17,975 bases of DNA from Bifidobacterium breve (GTDB lineage Bacteria; Actinomycetota; Actinomycetes; Nanopelagicales; Nanopelagicaceae): NCBI GenBank assembly GCA_945866155.1, contig CAMBGL010000012.1, positions 1-17,975 on the forward strand, in the 5' to 3' direction. A program made the position numbers and the translations under genes. This document shows, in pieces, positions 1 to 6,434 of the stretch (its first letter is position 1; the number at the start of each line of letters is the position of its first letter). Under the pieces are notes generated by a model. It had not been told where the DNA came from and ran no database searches. It was given only the letters and a program-made list of their open reading frames with translations.

Positions 1-107
1 CCAAATTTCTCTGTTTGAAAAACAGCCTGGTAAACATCATTTGTTTTACTTGAATAGACCAGGGACATGTTCTCAACTGGGTAGTCCTGCGCGTCAGAGA
101 TTTTCAT
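1..107 (-). CDS. Partial unknown protein (N-terminus, runs off window)
   Basis: An ATG at 105-107 opens a minus-strand frame that stays open for 35 codons to the window edge, so only the N-terminus is visible (begins MKISDAQDYPVENMSL). Its start codon overlaps the TGA of the upstream 72-aa gene in an ATGA arrangement at 104-107, which implies translational coupling and one operon. I do not recognise the protein, and the fragment shows no signal peptide or membrane segment. The clean four-base overlap is the main reason to believe it is a real gene. Confidence 0.55.
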   Translation of the reverse strand, partial: MKISDAQDYPVENMSLVYSSKTNDVYQAVFQTEKF

Positions 108-322
108 AGCTTCTCTTCATCTTCAGGAAAATAGGAATCGGCATTGGGATCGACTTCTGCGAGTTCCATAATTTTGCGATAAGCAGCAGTAATCTCAGGT
201 GAATGCTGCTCTGGATCTAATTCAGTCTCTATTTCAGGCTCTTGTTTGTCATATCCGCGCAAAGGCATACCTTTATGTGTTTCAGTCACATTGCCTACTT
301 CGATTTCAGGAATCGATGCCAT
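104..322 (-). CDS. Small acidic protein of unknown function
   Basis: This encodes 72 aa, strongly acidic (many Glu and Asp, ending EDEEKL), with no membrane segment, signal peptide or cysteine. A good Shine-Dalgarno (GGAGAG, four bases before ATG) sits just upstream on the minus strand, which supports the start. The stop overlaps the next gene's ATG (ATGA), so the pair is probably co-translated. Composition suggests a soluble cytoplasmic protein, perhaps a partner of the downstream product. I do not recognise a family. Confidence 0.6.
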   Translation of the reverse strand: MASIPEIEVGNVTETHKGMPLRGYDKQEPEIETELDPEQHSPEITAAYRKIMELAEVDPNADSYFPEDEEKL

Positions 323-374
323 TGCACTCTCCAGTGTCTAGAACTGCCTATTTCTAGGTGGGGAAAATATAACA

Positions 375-397
375 GTGGGGGCTGACAAGCCCCTTTT
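375..397 (+). other. GC-rich hairpin with T-run directly before a start codon
   Basis: GGGGCT (378-383) and AGCCCC (388-393) form a six-pair stem with a GACA loop, followed by TTTT and then ATG at 400. A -10-like TATAAC lies at 368-373. It looks like a small intrinsic terminator or a structure covering the ribosome site of the next gene, which has no Shine-Dalgarno. It may be fortuitous. Confidence 0.3.
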
Positions 398-399
398 AG

Positions 400-1413
400 A
401 TGTCTGCCCTCACTGCAATAATTGCCCGTATGGCCGATAAAGAACTGACACCCAATCAGATTGAGTACTTATCGTGGGGAGTCATGGCCCATATTCTTGA
501 GCGAATTGATGGCGATCTAGTCATTGCTGACTTACAACCCGGTGGTGGGCAATACGACTGCTTATCTCTTGTGACATCTGAGCCAGATATTGTGTTGATG
601 CTCAATCGCAATGGAACATCTGCAGCGGGTGGCGGTGGGAGTGTCGATGGGATTTGGGAGCGCGCAGCCATTGAGGATGAAGACGAGGCCGCTCTTTATA
701 TTCTTTCAGAACTTGGATTATTCGTTGATGAGGGCGCTGAAAAGCGAAATAGAGATTTAATAGTTACGTGTAATCGAATTGCATATTGGGTGCGCAAACG
801 CTCTAAAGGTTTAGGTAAAGCGCGATGCTGTTGGATTGATGGTGCCTACAGTGTTGGGCCTGCAAATAGTTTGTTAGATCAGGTGAGGATTCCAGATTCA
901 TGGAAGGCGATGGATGCGCCATATCGTGGATCTGACTGGTCGGCTCTCGTTTATGCAATGACTCTGCCTGATGATGAAAGAATGAACGACAAAGTTGTTG
1001 GCTTAGTAAATATGAAAACTGGTGAGGCAATACTTGCAGATGGAAGTAAATGGGAAGAATGGAGTGGGCCGATGCATCCACTTCGCAGAATTGTTCCAAC
1101 GGATCGCCACATTGGCGGGGAGCGAAAGGGATTTATTGAACTTCCTAATCCCGATCCTGATGGTGTTGCAGCCATTAGAACACTGAAGAATTTTGATGGG
1201 TATCAGGTCTTGGGAGAAGAATTGACCTTTATTGCTCATGCAATTGAGGAGCAATGGTATGAAGATAAGTCATTGCCAACAGATTTAGATCAACTCAAAG
1301 GCGCTCTCTTTTTTATGAATCGCAAGATGCACTTTGTGGATGGATATCCAGATAAAGACGATGTTCCGTTTTTGGAAGCCTTAGTGAGAGCGATTGCGGC
1401 TGGCGAGAAGTAG
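400..1413 (+). CDS. Unknown cytoplasmic protein with PGGGQYDCL motif (possible TY-Chap2-type)
   Basis: This encodes 337 aa with no signal peptide or membrane segment. The N-terminal part carries PGGGQYDCLSL at residues 47-57 followed by a LNRNG motif at 68-72. I associate this pattern with actinobacterial proteins described as T3SS/YbjN-like putative peptide chaperones (TY-Chap2), a recollection of moderate certainty. A low-complexity GTSAAGGGG stretch at 72-80 follows. The C-terminal half (from about residue 160) is Trp-rich and looks like a separate domain I cannot name. No Shine-Dalgarno precedes the ATG; a small GC hairpin sits there instead. The gene converges with the minus-strand small ORF ending at 1417, leaving only three bases between them. 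Confidence 0.75.
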   Translation: MSALTAIIARMADKELTPNQIEYLSWGVMAHILERIDGDLVIADLQPGGGQYDCLSLVTSEPDIVLMLNRNGTSAAGGGGSVDGIWERAAIEDEDEAALYILSELGLFVDEGAEKRNRDLIVTCNRIAYWVRKRSKGLGKARCCWIDGAYSVGPANSLLDQVRIPDSWKAMDAPYRGSDWSALVYAMTLPDDERMNDKVVGLVNMKTGEAILADGSKWEEWSGPMHPLRRIVPTDRHIGGERKGFIELPNPDPDGVAAIRTLKNFDGYQVLGEELTFIAHAIEEQWYEDKSLPTDLDQLKGALFFMNRKMHFVDGYPDKDDVPFLEALVRAIAAGEK

Positions 1414-1416
1414 TTT

Positions 1417-1590
1417 TTAGGAGTTTGCAGGCCGATCTTTATATTTCTCTTCAGCTTGGGCCATAGCTTCTTGAAGCATGGAGTAATAGGCATCGTTTGC
1501 TTCGGCGTCGTCTCGATCGCCAAAGGTTTGTGACCACTTTGCGTGAACTCGCTGGGTAATTCTTAGCTTTTCATCTCTTGGAATACTCAT
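1417..1590 (-). CDS. Small unknown protein, 57 aa
   Basis: An ORF of 57 aa, MSIPRDEKLRITQ to KYKDRPANS, reads from ATG at 1590. Its Shine-Dalgarno AAAGGAG (eight bases before the ATG) lies inside the last codons of the upstream zinc-ribbon gene, whose stop is only five bases away, so the two are co-translated. The protein is hydrophilic and probably helical, with no cysteine or membrane segment. I do not recognise it. The strong ribosome site and tight packing make a real gene likely. Confidence 0.6.
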   Translation of the reverse strand: MSIPRDEKLRITQRVHAKWSQTFGDRDDAEANDAYYSMLQEAMAQAEEKYKDRPANS

Positions 1591-1595
1591 CCTGA

Positions 1596-1892
1596 TTACT
1601 CCTTTTCTGGTTTGGCTATTTTTTGCCAGATTTGCTCTGCGTAAGAATCGATCTGTGGATCAGTCATTGTGGAAATATCTTGGAGTTCTATGACTTCAAT
1701 TTCATTACCTAGTCCTAGGTTTCTCTTTATGTTTTGACCCTTCCAGCCACATCGAATGCATTTGCGAGTTGGATCTTCATCTGTGATGCAGCAGCCACCA
1801 ATAACGAATTTTTCTTCATCGAGGGGGCCATCGGGTAATCCATAAACTATTTTTCTGATTCCATCTGCTGAATTACATGCGGGACATTTCAT
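1596..1892 (-). CDS. Small zinc-ribbon protein
   Basis: This encodes 98 aa with a CPAC knuckle at residues 3-6, a GGCC at 32-35 and a second knuckle CIRCGW at 45-50. Two CxxC pairs 39 residues apart are typical of a single zinc ribbon, so zinc binding and a nucleic-acid or protein-contact role are plausible; no specific function can be assigned. The start is supported by an excellent GGAGG site seven bases upstream and by a TAATG overlap with the preceding small ORF (stop 1892-1894). The downstream 57-aa gene begins five bases after this stop. The C-terminal half is acidic and lacks recognisable motifs. Confidence 0.72.
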   Translation of the reverse strand: MKCPACNSADGIRKIVYGLPDGPLDEEKFVIGGCCITDEDPTRKCIRCGWKGQNIKRNLGLGNEIEVIELQDISTMTDPQIDSYAEQIWQKIAKPEKE

Positions 1893-2020
1893 TACTTGCC
1901 CTCCATTACTCTGAGTATCGCTTCGGCGAACTCTTTCTTTTCGGCTTCACTCATTGCATTGACTGATTTGGGGACTTCTATAAAGAGCGCCTTCTCATTG
2001 CTATCTGGGCTCTGTCTCAT
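1892..2020 (-). CDS. Small unknown protein, 42 aa
   Basis: An ORF of 42 aa reads from ATG at 2018-2020 (MRQSPDSNEKALFIEVPKSV) to TAA at 1892-1894. The stop shares one base with the ATG of the zinc-ribbon gene (TAATG), and the GGAGG site of that gene lies in this ORF's last codons. That coupling is the main evidence. The frame is open further upstream but has no other start codon before an in-frame stop inside the protease gene. Hydrophilic, charged, no known family. The ribosome site is weak. Confidence 0.5.
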   Translation of the reverse strand: MRQSPDSNEKALFIEVPKSVNAMSEAEKKEFAEAILRVMEGK

Positions 2021-2064
2021 ATATCCAAGGTATCCCGCAGGGCTGACATCTGGGCAGAGTGGGA

Positions 2065-3120
2065 TTACTTCTTCTTATAACCCTTTGGGCAACTTGGATT
2101 GGCGCCAGTTATTTTCGCTGTTGTTTTTCCCTTAACGCAGGTAATTGTTTTCTTCTTTGGTGCTGCAACCGGCTTGGCTAAAGGCATTGCAGAAACTGAG
2201 GGTGAAGGTGTTGGAGTAGCTTTTGCCTTCGCTAACGCTTCTTGCGCAAGAGCAGCAGCCACGAAATCTTCGGCTGCTTTCAAGATGTCTAGGTGATCAT
2301 AAATTGGTGATGCATATCCGATTCCACCTTTGCCATCGTAATAACCAGCAGCGCCACAGGCGTAACCGTTCATACCATTTGGTGTTACAGCAACGTAGAT
2401 CTCTTCACCCTTGTAAGTAGTGGTAACTGATCCACCTGAATCACCGCCACATGGACTCGATTTTCCACCACCCCAAGTCAGCAGGCTCCCCTTGAGTTGG
2501 GGGCGCTCGTAGCCAACTAGCGCGAGGAAATCTTCATAGGGGCGCACTTGTACCTTCAATTTACGAGGTTCGAGTGATCTCGAATTTTGAATTTGAGGGC
2601 AAGGGAGCTTGTCGCCTTCTTTGCAGCGATCTTCATGATCACCGTAACCTGTTATTTCCACAAAAGCTCGTTGAGATTCAAGTTCTTTTTGAATTTCTAG
2701 CGTTGCAAGTTTGGCAGGTTTGAAATCACCGATGTCTTCAGTCAAAACGTATATTGCAAAATCTCCTAGTAACGCACCGTCCATTCGAAATGAAGTGGAT
2801 ACAAAACGGGTTGCAATTTGAAAACGCTTTGAATTATCAGTTACTTTAGAATTTGGTAGGCCTACATATGCAACGCTGGGAGTAAATGGAAGACGAGTTC
2901 CGTCATCACTAAATTTTGCTTCACCATGGCCTGCGGTAAAAATGATTCTAGGGGAATAAATATATCCGGAGTATTTTGCCTCGCCACCAACAAGCTGTTG
3001 AAAAATAGGAACAATTCGTGGATTCGAGTAATCGATAACGCCGTTGTAAGAAGCGTTGGCCTGGGGTGTTGCGATCGGAAGACAGAGCAGGATCGCCACG
3101 GCGGCTGCGCGAAGTTTCAT
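2065..3120 (-). CDS. Secreted trypsin-like (S1) serine protease with C-terminal GYKKK module
   Basis: This encodes 351 aa with a Sec signal peptide (about residues 1-23, ending QANA). A chymotrypsin-fold domain follows with the catalytic triad visible: His65 in FTAGHGEA, Asp120 in LLGDFAIYVL, Ser228 in CGGDSGGS. Cys224 and Cys255 fit the disulfide flanking the active-site serine. After the domain comes an Ala/Pro/Thr linker (about 288-322), then a C-terminal module with Cys328 and Cys344 ending GYKKK. The same module closes the genes at 3145 and 6592, which suggests a shared surface role. It follows the upstream secreted-protein gene by 24 bases, so the two are likely co-transcribed and act outside the membrane. 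Shine-Dalgarno is weak. Substrate unknown. Confidence 0.88.
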   Translation of the reverse strand: MKLRAAAVAILLCLPIATPQANASYNGVIDYSNPRIVPIFQQLVGGEAKYSGYIYSPRIIFTAGHGEAKFSDDGTRLPFTPSVAYVGLPNSKVTDNSKRFQIATRFVSTSFRMDGALLGDFAIYVLTEDIGDFKPAKLATLEIQKELESQRAFVEITGYGDHEDRCKEGDKLPCPQIQNSRSLEPRKLKVQVRPYEDFLALVGYERPQLKGSLLTWGGGKSSPCGGDSGGSVTTTYKGEEIYVAVTPNGMNGYACGAAGYYDGKGGIGYASPIYDHLDILKAAEDFVAAALAQEALAKAKATPTPSPSVSAMPLAKPVAAPKKKTITCVKGKTTAKITGANPSCPKGYKKK

Positions 3121-3144
3121 AGAGTGAGTTTAGAGCCTCGAAAG

Positions 3145-4758
3145 TTACTTCTTCTTATATCCCTTAGGACAGGCTGGGTTAGTTGCTGTTACTTTCTTAG
3201 TTGTCTTGCCCTTCACACAGGTAATGGTTGTCTTCTTCGCAATTGGTGCAGGTTTCGTGGTTGCTTGCGTAGTTGCTTGAGGGGCTGGTGCATCTTGAGT
3301 TAGTTTCACTTTGATAGTTGGGGATGAAAAGGTGAAATTCCTTGCACTCAAATAAAGCCACTGACGAGTTGGGTCTTCGCGCAATGATTCGGTGGCAATA
3401 TCTTGGGTTGAACCATCTGTTGAGACAACTGAAACTTTTGCTCTAATTGGCGCTGTTGTAAAGCCATATAAGCATCGGGCAAATTCACTACGAAGAACAA
3501 GATCATAGGAACCCTTGAACAAGGTCACGCCATCGGCTAAGTGGTGCGCTCCTGCTACTTTGTATGCGAGTTCGGCATTTTCAAATACAGGAGGATAAGG
3601 AAGGTATGTGGGTGCGTTGGTAGTAACTAGGCCTTGAAGTTTGCTTTTATCATCAAAGCATTTGCTGCCAGTTCCACTTCCTGCTTGCGTGCCAACTCTC
3701 CAGATTGAAGTAACGAGTGGGCCTGATTTAACAAGTTCTTCGAATGCTTGGTAATCACCCATCGCCCATTCAGGAGCTGGTCCAGTATCTACAGTGTCAT
3801 TACTTGTGAAATCTGTTGCTGCTAATTGCTGTCTGCGAGTTTTCCAGTACTCCACGATTTTGGGGTATCTGCTGAGTTCACTTTTTGCAACGTAGGCATA
3901 AATTTTGGGAACATCGATGGGATCTGCTTCGACTCGAAGGAGGTTGGCAGCTGGTGACAGTGGAGTCAGGTCTAGTTTTACATTCTTTATTCGACCAAAG
4001 AGAAAACCGGTAAGTGAGTTATCAATTCGAACGCTCAGGGCTGCGCGCGCTCCAGGGGCGAAATCAACTTTCTTTGCACACTTTTGATCTTCTACCCACA
4101 GACAATCTTGGTTTGACTGCGCACTTGCTGTGCTAATGATTGGATAAATTCTTGCTCTAAATCCTCGTGTGAAAGCACATGGTGCGGTGACAAATTCTGT
4201 GCAGCCCTTGTTTTGAAAGTTTTGCAGCGTGGCGCTGACTACCACTGCATATTCATCGGAGCCCGAAGAATTTGGAGACTCTTGTGCTCGCCACACACTT
4301 GCAGTGGAGCCAGCTGCTGAATTGCGAACTTTGCTCGCTGGATATTTCTGACCTTGCAATTCATATCCCAATGCCGCTTTTTTGAATACGCCCTTTGTAT
4401 CGCTTACCTCTAACGATTCGATACACATCTCAGTTGCTGTGGCAGAACATGGTGGCAAGATCAGTTGCGCGAAGATGGAATCGGCGCTGGCGCACGCTGC
4501 ATCATCGACAGATGTGCATGCAACTGTGCGCGAGTAGATTCCACTGGTGGCACCTTCGGCATAAGAAAAACCTGTTACGTAGGACTTTGTTTCAATCAGG
4601 CTGTCATCACTTGATGAAAATCCAATTGAAGGAACGCTCGGCCATGTGCTTGCTTGTGCCGACGTTGCTGACTGCGCGGGAAGAATTCCGTTGATGGTAG
4701 ATGCAGCAACGCTTGTTGAGAGTAAAAGGACATAGATAGCTTTCATGCCATTTCTCAT
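3145..4758 (-). CDS. Large secreted protein of unknown function with C-terminal GYKKK module
   Basis: Starting at ATG 4758 gives 537 aa. This start is preferred over a TTG at 4779 because GGGGAG lies four bases upstream and a signal peptide (MRNGMKAIYVLLL to QSA) begins there. The mature part has many cysteines, consistent with disulfides outside the cell. It is homologous over much of its length to the product of 6592-8235: shared blocks include GLVTTNA, GSYDL.LRS, a C.YGF..APIRA segment and WLYLSA..FTFS. An Ala/Thr/Pro linker precedes the C-terminal module (Cys514, Cys530, GYKKK end). No enzyme motif is visible. It is first in a minus-strand run with the protease. I do not recognise the family beyond this paralogy. 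Confidence 0.8.
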   Translation of the reverse strand: MRNGMKAIYVLLLSTSVAASTINGILPAQSATSAQASTWPSVPSIGFSSSDDSLIETKSYVTGFSYAEGATSGIYSRTVACTSVDDAACASADSIFAQLILPPCSATATEMCIESLEVSDTKGVFKKAALGYELQGQKYPASKVRNSAAGSTASVWRAQESPNSSGSDEYAVVVSATLQNFQNKGCTEFVTAPCAFTRGFRARIYPIISTASAQSNQDCLWVEDQKCAKKVDFAPGARAALSVRIDNSLTGFLFGRIKNVKLDLTPLSPAANLLRVEADPIDVPKIYAYVAKSELSRYPKIVEYWKTRRQQLAATDFTSNDTVDTGPAPEWAMGDYQAFEELVKSGPLVTSIWRVGTQAGSGTGSKCFDDKSKLQGLVTTNAPTYLPYPPVFENAELAYKVAGAHHLADGVTLFKGSYDLVLRSEFARCLYGFTTAPIRAKVSVVSTDGSTQDIATESLREDPTRQWLYLSARNFTFSSPTIKVKLTQDAPAPQATTQATTKPAPIAKKTTITCVKGKTTKKVTATNPACPKGYKKK

Positions 4759-4869
4759 AGGACTCCCCGAATAACTCAAGTGCTAATGGCACCAATAGTA
4801 GAACTTCTCTTGGGATTTTCAGTGCTCTGTAACTCTTCTCTGTTGGGTTGTTACACAGAGTAGTTAAAG

Positions 4870-4900
4870 CAAAATGGCCCCACGTAACTAGCGTGAGGCC
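4870..4900 (-). terminator. Rho-independent terminator after the tRNA-like gene
   Basis: On the minus strand GGCCTCACG pairs with CGTGGGGCC across a seven-base loop (nine pairs, one G-U), followed by ATTTTGCTTT. It starts 13 bases beyond the 3' end of the tRNA-like gene and faces the same way, so it most likely ends that transcript. Confidence 0.7.
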
Positions 4901-4912
4901 ACTTGCGGTGCG

Positions 4913-4986
4913 TACCGCTGGTGGGAATCGAACCCGCTACCATTCTCTTAGTCATAGAGATGCTCTATCCATTGAGCTACAGCGGT
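4913..4986 (-). tRNA. tRNA-like gene, anticodon position GAC (Val), atypical
   Basis: A 74-base cloverleaf is readable on the minus strand. The acceptor ACCGCTG/CAGCGGT is fully paired, followed by U8-A9, a D stem GCTC/GAGC with GG in the loop, an anticodon stem TCTCT/AGAGA, and a T loop TTCGATT. The seven-base anticodon loop reads ATGACTA, which puts GAC (Val) at 34-36 after U33. Several features are odd: A32 and U37 (37 is almost always a purine), a C-A mismatch in the T stem (GCGGG/CCCAC), a six-base variable loop, no encoded CCA, and four extra pairs (GCGT/ACGC) that extend the acceptor to 11 perfect pairs. It could be a divergent functional tRNA, a pseudogene, or a tRNA-derived RNA. It has its own terminator at 4870-4900. 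Confidence 0.72.
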
Positions 4987-4997
4987 ACGCAAGGCAG

Positions 4998-5038
4998 AAC
5001 CTAAATCAGTTGATATAACCGATTTAGGTTTTTTGCTT
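4998..5038 (+). terminator. Plus-strand intrinsic terminator with no obvious gene before it
   Basis: AACCTAAATC (4998-5007) and GATTTAGGTT (5021-5030) form a perfect ten-pair stem followed by TTTTGCTTTT on the plus strand. On the minus strand no T-run follows, so it points to the right. No plus-strand gene lies between 1413 and here. It may stop antisense transcription, shield the lipoprotein at 5115, or end an unannotated RNA. Confidence 0.6.
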
Positions 5039-5114
5039 TTGTTGTGGATATCTAGGCTCACTTCTATTTACTTTCGCTAAGACAACTCATGCAGGCGTTG
5101 ATTAGAATTGATCA

Positions 5115-5555
5115 ATGAAGTATTGGATTACAACGGTTGCGCTGGCACTGGTGCTCAGTGGTTGTTCCCAAAAGGCTGCATTTGAAGAGTTATCTGATGG
5201 CAGCTGTTCTGATGAGCAAGCCCAACTAGTTCAAGGCCATATTTCGGCTCAGATAGATGCAATTGCGAATGAGGAATGGGAGTCGGCGTACTCATTTGCT
5301 TCACCATCTTTTAGATCTTCGGTGGAGTTAGATCAGTTTGTTTTCATCATCGGAACGCAATATGGAATGCTTATTGAGAACCAGGGCTATCTATTTAGTG
5401 AGTGCACAATTGCCAACAAAGAAATTAGTCAGAAGGTTGGCGTGAAAGGTGAGGGTGAGCTCACCAATCTCACGTACACACTTTCGGTAAATGAATCGAC
5501 TCTTGGCGTTGAATCAGCACTCGTTGGTAGCGCTGAGACCCAACTAAATACCTAG
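5115..5555 (+). CDS. Lipoprotein, DUF4864-like
   Basis: This encodes 146 aa. Residues 1-17 form a lipoprotein signal with lipobox LSGC, so Cys17 should be lipidated and the protein anchored outside the cytoplasmic membrane. The segment from about 38 to 95 (Q..HI.AQIDAI.NEEWESAYSFASP.FR, then F..IIG.QYGMLI) fits the DUF4864 pattern of a small alpha+beta domain built around a run of Ala/Tyr/Phe near a SPSFR motif; this match is from memory. No Shine-Dalgarno is obvious before the ATG. The next 160 bases on this strand carry only a gene remnant. Function unknown. Confidence 0.75.
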   Translation: MKYWITTVALALVLSGCSQKAAFEELSDGSCSDEQAQLVQGHISAQIDAIANEEWESAYSFASPSFRSSVELDQFVFIIGTQYGMLIENQGYLFSECTIANKEISQKVGVKGEGELTNLTYTLSVNESTLGVESALVGSAETQLNT

Positions 5556-5588
5556 TGTTCCAAGAACGATGATCCAGCCCAGTGCTGA

Positions 5589-5714
5589 CTTGGATACAAG
5601 GCTCAAGACAATGTAGGTGAGCGCATACGTGACCTTGAAATGCTACGCAATGGTGATCTTCTTGCAACAACTGATTCTGGAAAACTAATCACGATATCTA
5701 ATAGAACAAGTTAG
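5589..5714 (+). pseudogene. Remnant of PQQ-type glucose/sorbosone dehydrogenase C-terminus
   Basis: A 41-residue frame (5589 to TAG at 5712-5714) with no start codon and a stop directly before it contains GERIRDLEMLRNGDLLATTD followed by SGKLITIS. This matches the closing beta-propeller blade of soluble PQQ-dependent glucose/sorbosone dehydrogenases, whose usual form is RIRDV..GPDG.LYVLTD..GG.L.RI. The rest of the roughly 350-residue enzyme is absent upstream, where the lipoprotein gene sits. I read it as the tail of a deleted gene. It is too short for certainty. Confidence 0.5.
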
Positions 5715-5717
5715 TCG

Positions 5718-5758
5718 AGGAGAGTCCCAGGCCGAAAAATCTGGGGGGCTTTCTGTAT
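5718..5758 (+). terminator. Possible terminator after the dehydrogenase remnant
   Basis: GTCCCAG and CTGGGGGGC can pair around a GCCGAAAAAT loop, with flanking AGA/TCT extension and a weak pyrimidine tract (TTTCTGTATTTC) on the plus strand. It sits four bases after the remnant's stop, where the original gene's terminator would be. The stem has bulges, so confidence is low. Confidence 0.35.
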
Positions 5759-5770
5759 TTCTAGAACTCT

Positions 5771-6043
5771 CTAATCCTCATAGTGGTGTCGGGCTTGAAT
5801 AATATTGAGTGTGGTTTTATCAAAGGAATAAACAAGGCGATGCTCTAAGGTAATTCTTCGAGACCAAAAACCTTCAAGACTGTATTTCAAGGGTTTAGGC
5901 AATCCGATTCCCTTTCGAGGATTCTTCATAGCATCATCAATGAGATGCCCAATTTTTACTAGGCGATCGGGATTGTGTTTGCCCCAATACTCTAAATCAG
6001 CGATTGCTTGATCAGTGAAAAAGATTGAAGTGAGCGCAGGCAT
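5771..6043 (-). CDS. yoeB: YoeB-family toxin (RelE superfamily)
   Basis: This encodes 90 aa matching the ribosome-dependent mRNA interferase YoeB along its length: GLPKPLK, GFWSRRIT, EHRLVY and a terminal RHHYED correspond to GKPEPLK, GFWSRRIT, EHRLVY and RYHY of the E. coli protein. Arg69 and the terminal His-Tyr (87-88) match the expected catalytic Arg65 and His83. The residue equivalent to the general base Glu46 is Lys50, so activity may be altered. Two extra residues (ED) follow the usual C-terminal HY. The gene starts 15 bases after its antitoxin and would be expressed with it under shared autoregulation. Expected role: cleavage of translated mRNA when the antitoxin is degraded. Confidence 0.88.
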   Translation of the reverse strand: MPALTSIFFTDQAIADLEYWGKHNPDRLVKIGHLIDDAMKNPRKGIGLPKPLKYSLEGFWSRRITLEHRLVYSFDKTTLNIIQARHHYED

Positions 6044-6058
6044 GGGTAGAGCCTGTAC

Positions 6059-6403
6059 TTATTTACGTGAAGCTTTGGAGGCAGCGCTCTTCTTTGGGGA
6101 TTTCTTCTCTGGTGAATTTTTGACATTTGCTAACTTCAAGATCTGGTCAAGAGTCTGACCTTTCTTATATGTAACTTTCACGCCTTTGCCAGATTCAATC
6201 TCTGCCAATGCCTTATCGAGATATTTGCGGTTCGATGCGGTGCGTAAAAGAAATGCAGTCTCAATCATCGATTCCCATTCACTTTCCGATACCAGAACGG
6301 CATTGCCGTTATTGGAAGTTATGGTGATGCTGGCTTGATCGGCATTGACCTGTTCGATAAGCGGGAATAGCTTCTCGCGAGCCTTGGAAGCAGAGATGAT
6401 CAT
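6059..6403 (-). CDS. yefM: YefM/Phd-family antitoxin with Lys-rich tail
   Basis: Starting at ATG 6403 gives 114 aa, with AAAGGAG five bases upstream; a longer frame to 6448 exists but lacks this support. Residues 1-70 fit the Phd/YefM fold (MIISASKAREKLFPLIEQV, ITSNNGNAVLVSESEWESM, ETAFLLR) that binds DNA as a dimer. The following acidic, flexible region should bind and block YoeB. YefM proteins usually end near 85-95 residues; this one continues with a Lys/Ser-rich tail from about residue 97 (including KKSPKKSAAS) that may add nucleic-acid contact. The double palindrome just upstream (6435-6460) is the expected operator for YefM-YoeB. Confidence 0.88.
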   Translation of the reverse strand: MIISASKAREKLFPLIEQVNADQASITITSNNGNAVLVSESEWESMIETAFLLRTASNRKYLDKALAEIESGKGVKVTYKKGQTLDQILKLANVKNSPEKKSPKKSAASKASRK

Positions 6404-6434
6404 GTGGACTCCTTTGGTATTTCGCAACGATAGC

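Noticed and set aside
2926..3303. 125-aa plus-strand frame across the protease start
   Set aside because: It is antisense to the signal peptide and C-terminal module of two well-supported genes, with no ribosome site and no recognisable motif.
4829..4860. CTCTGT/ACAGAG inverted repeat upstream of the secreted-protein gene as an operator
   Set aside because: Six-base arms with an 11-base spacer and no known regulator match; likely by chance.
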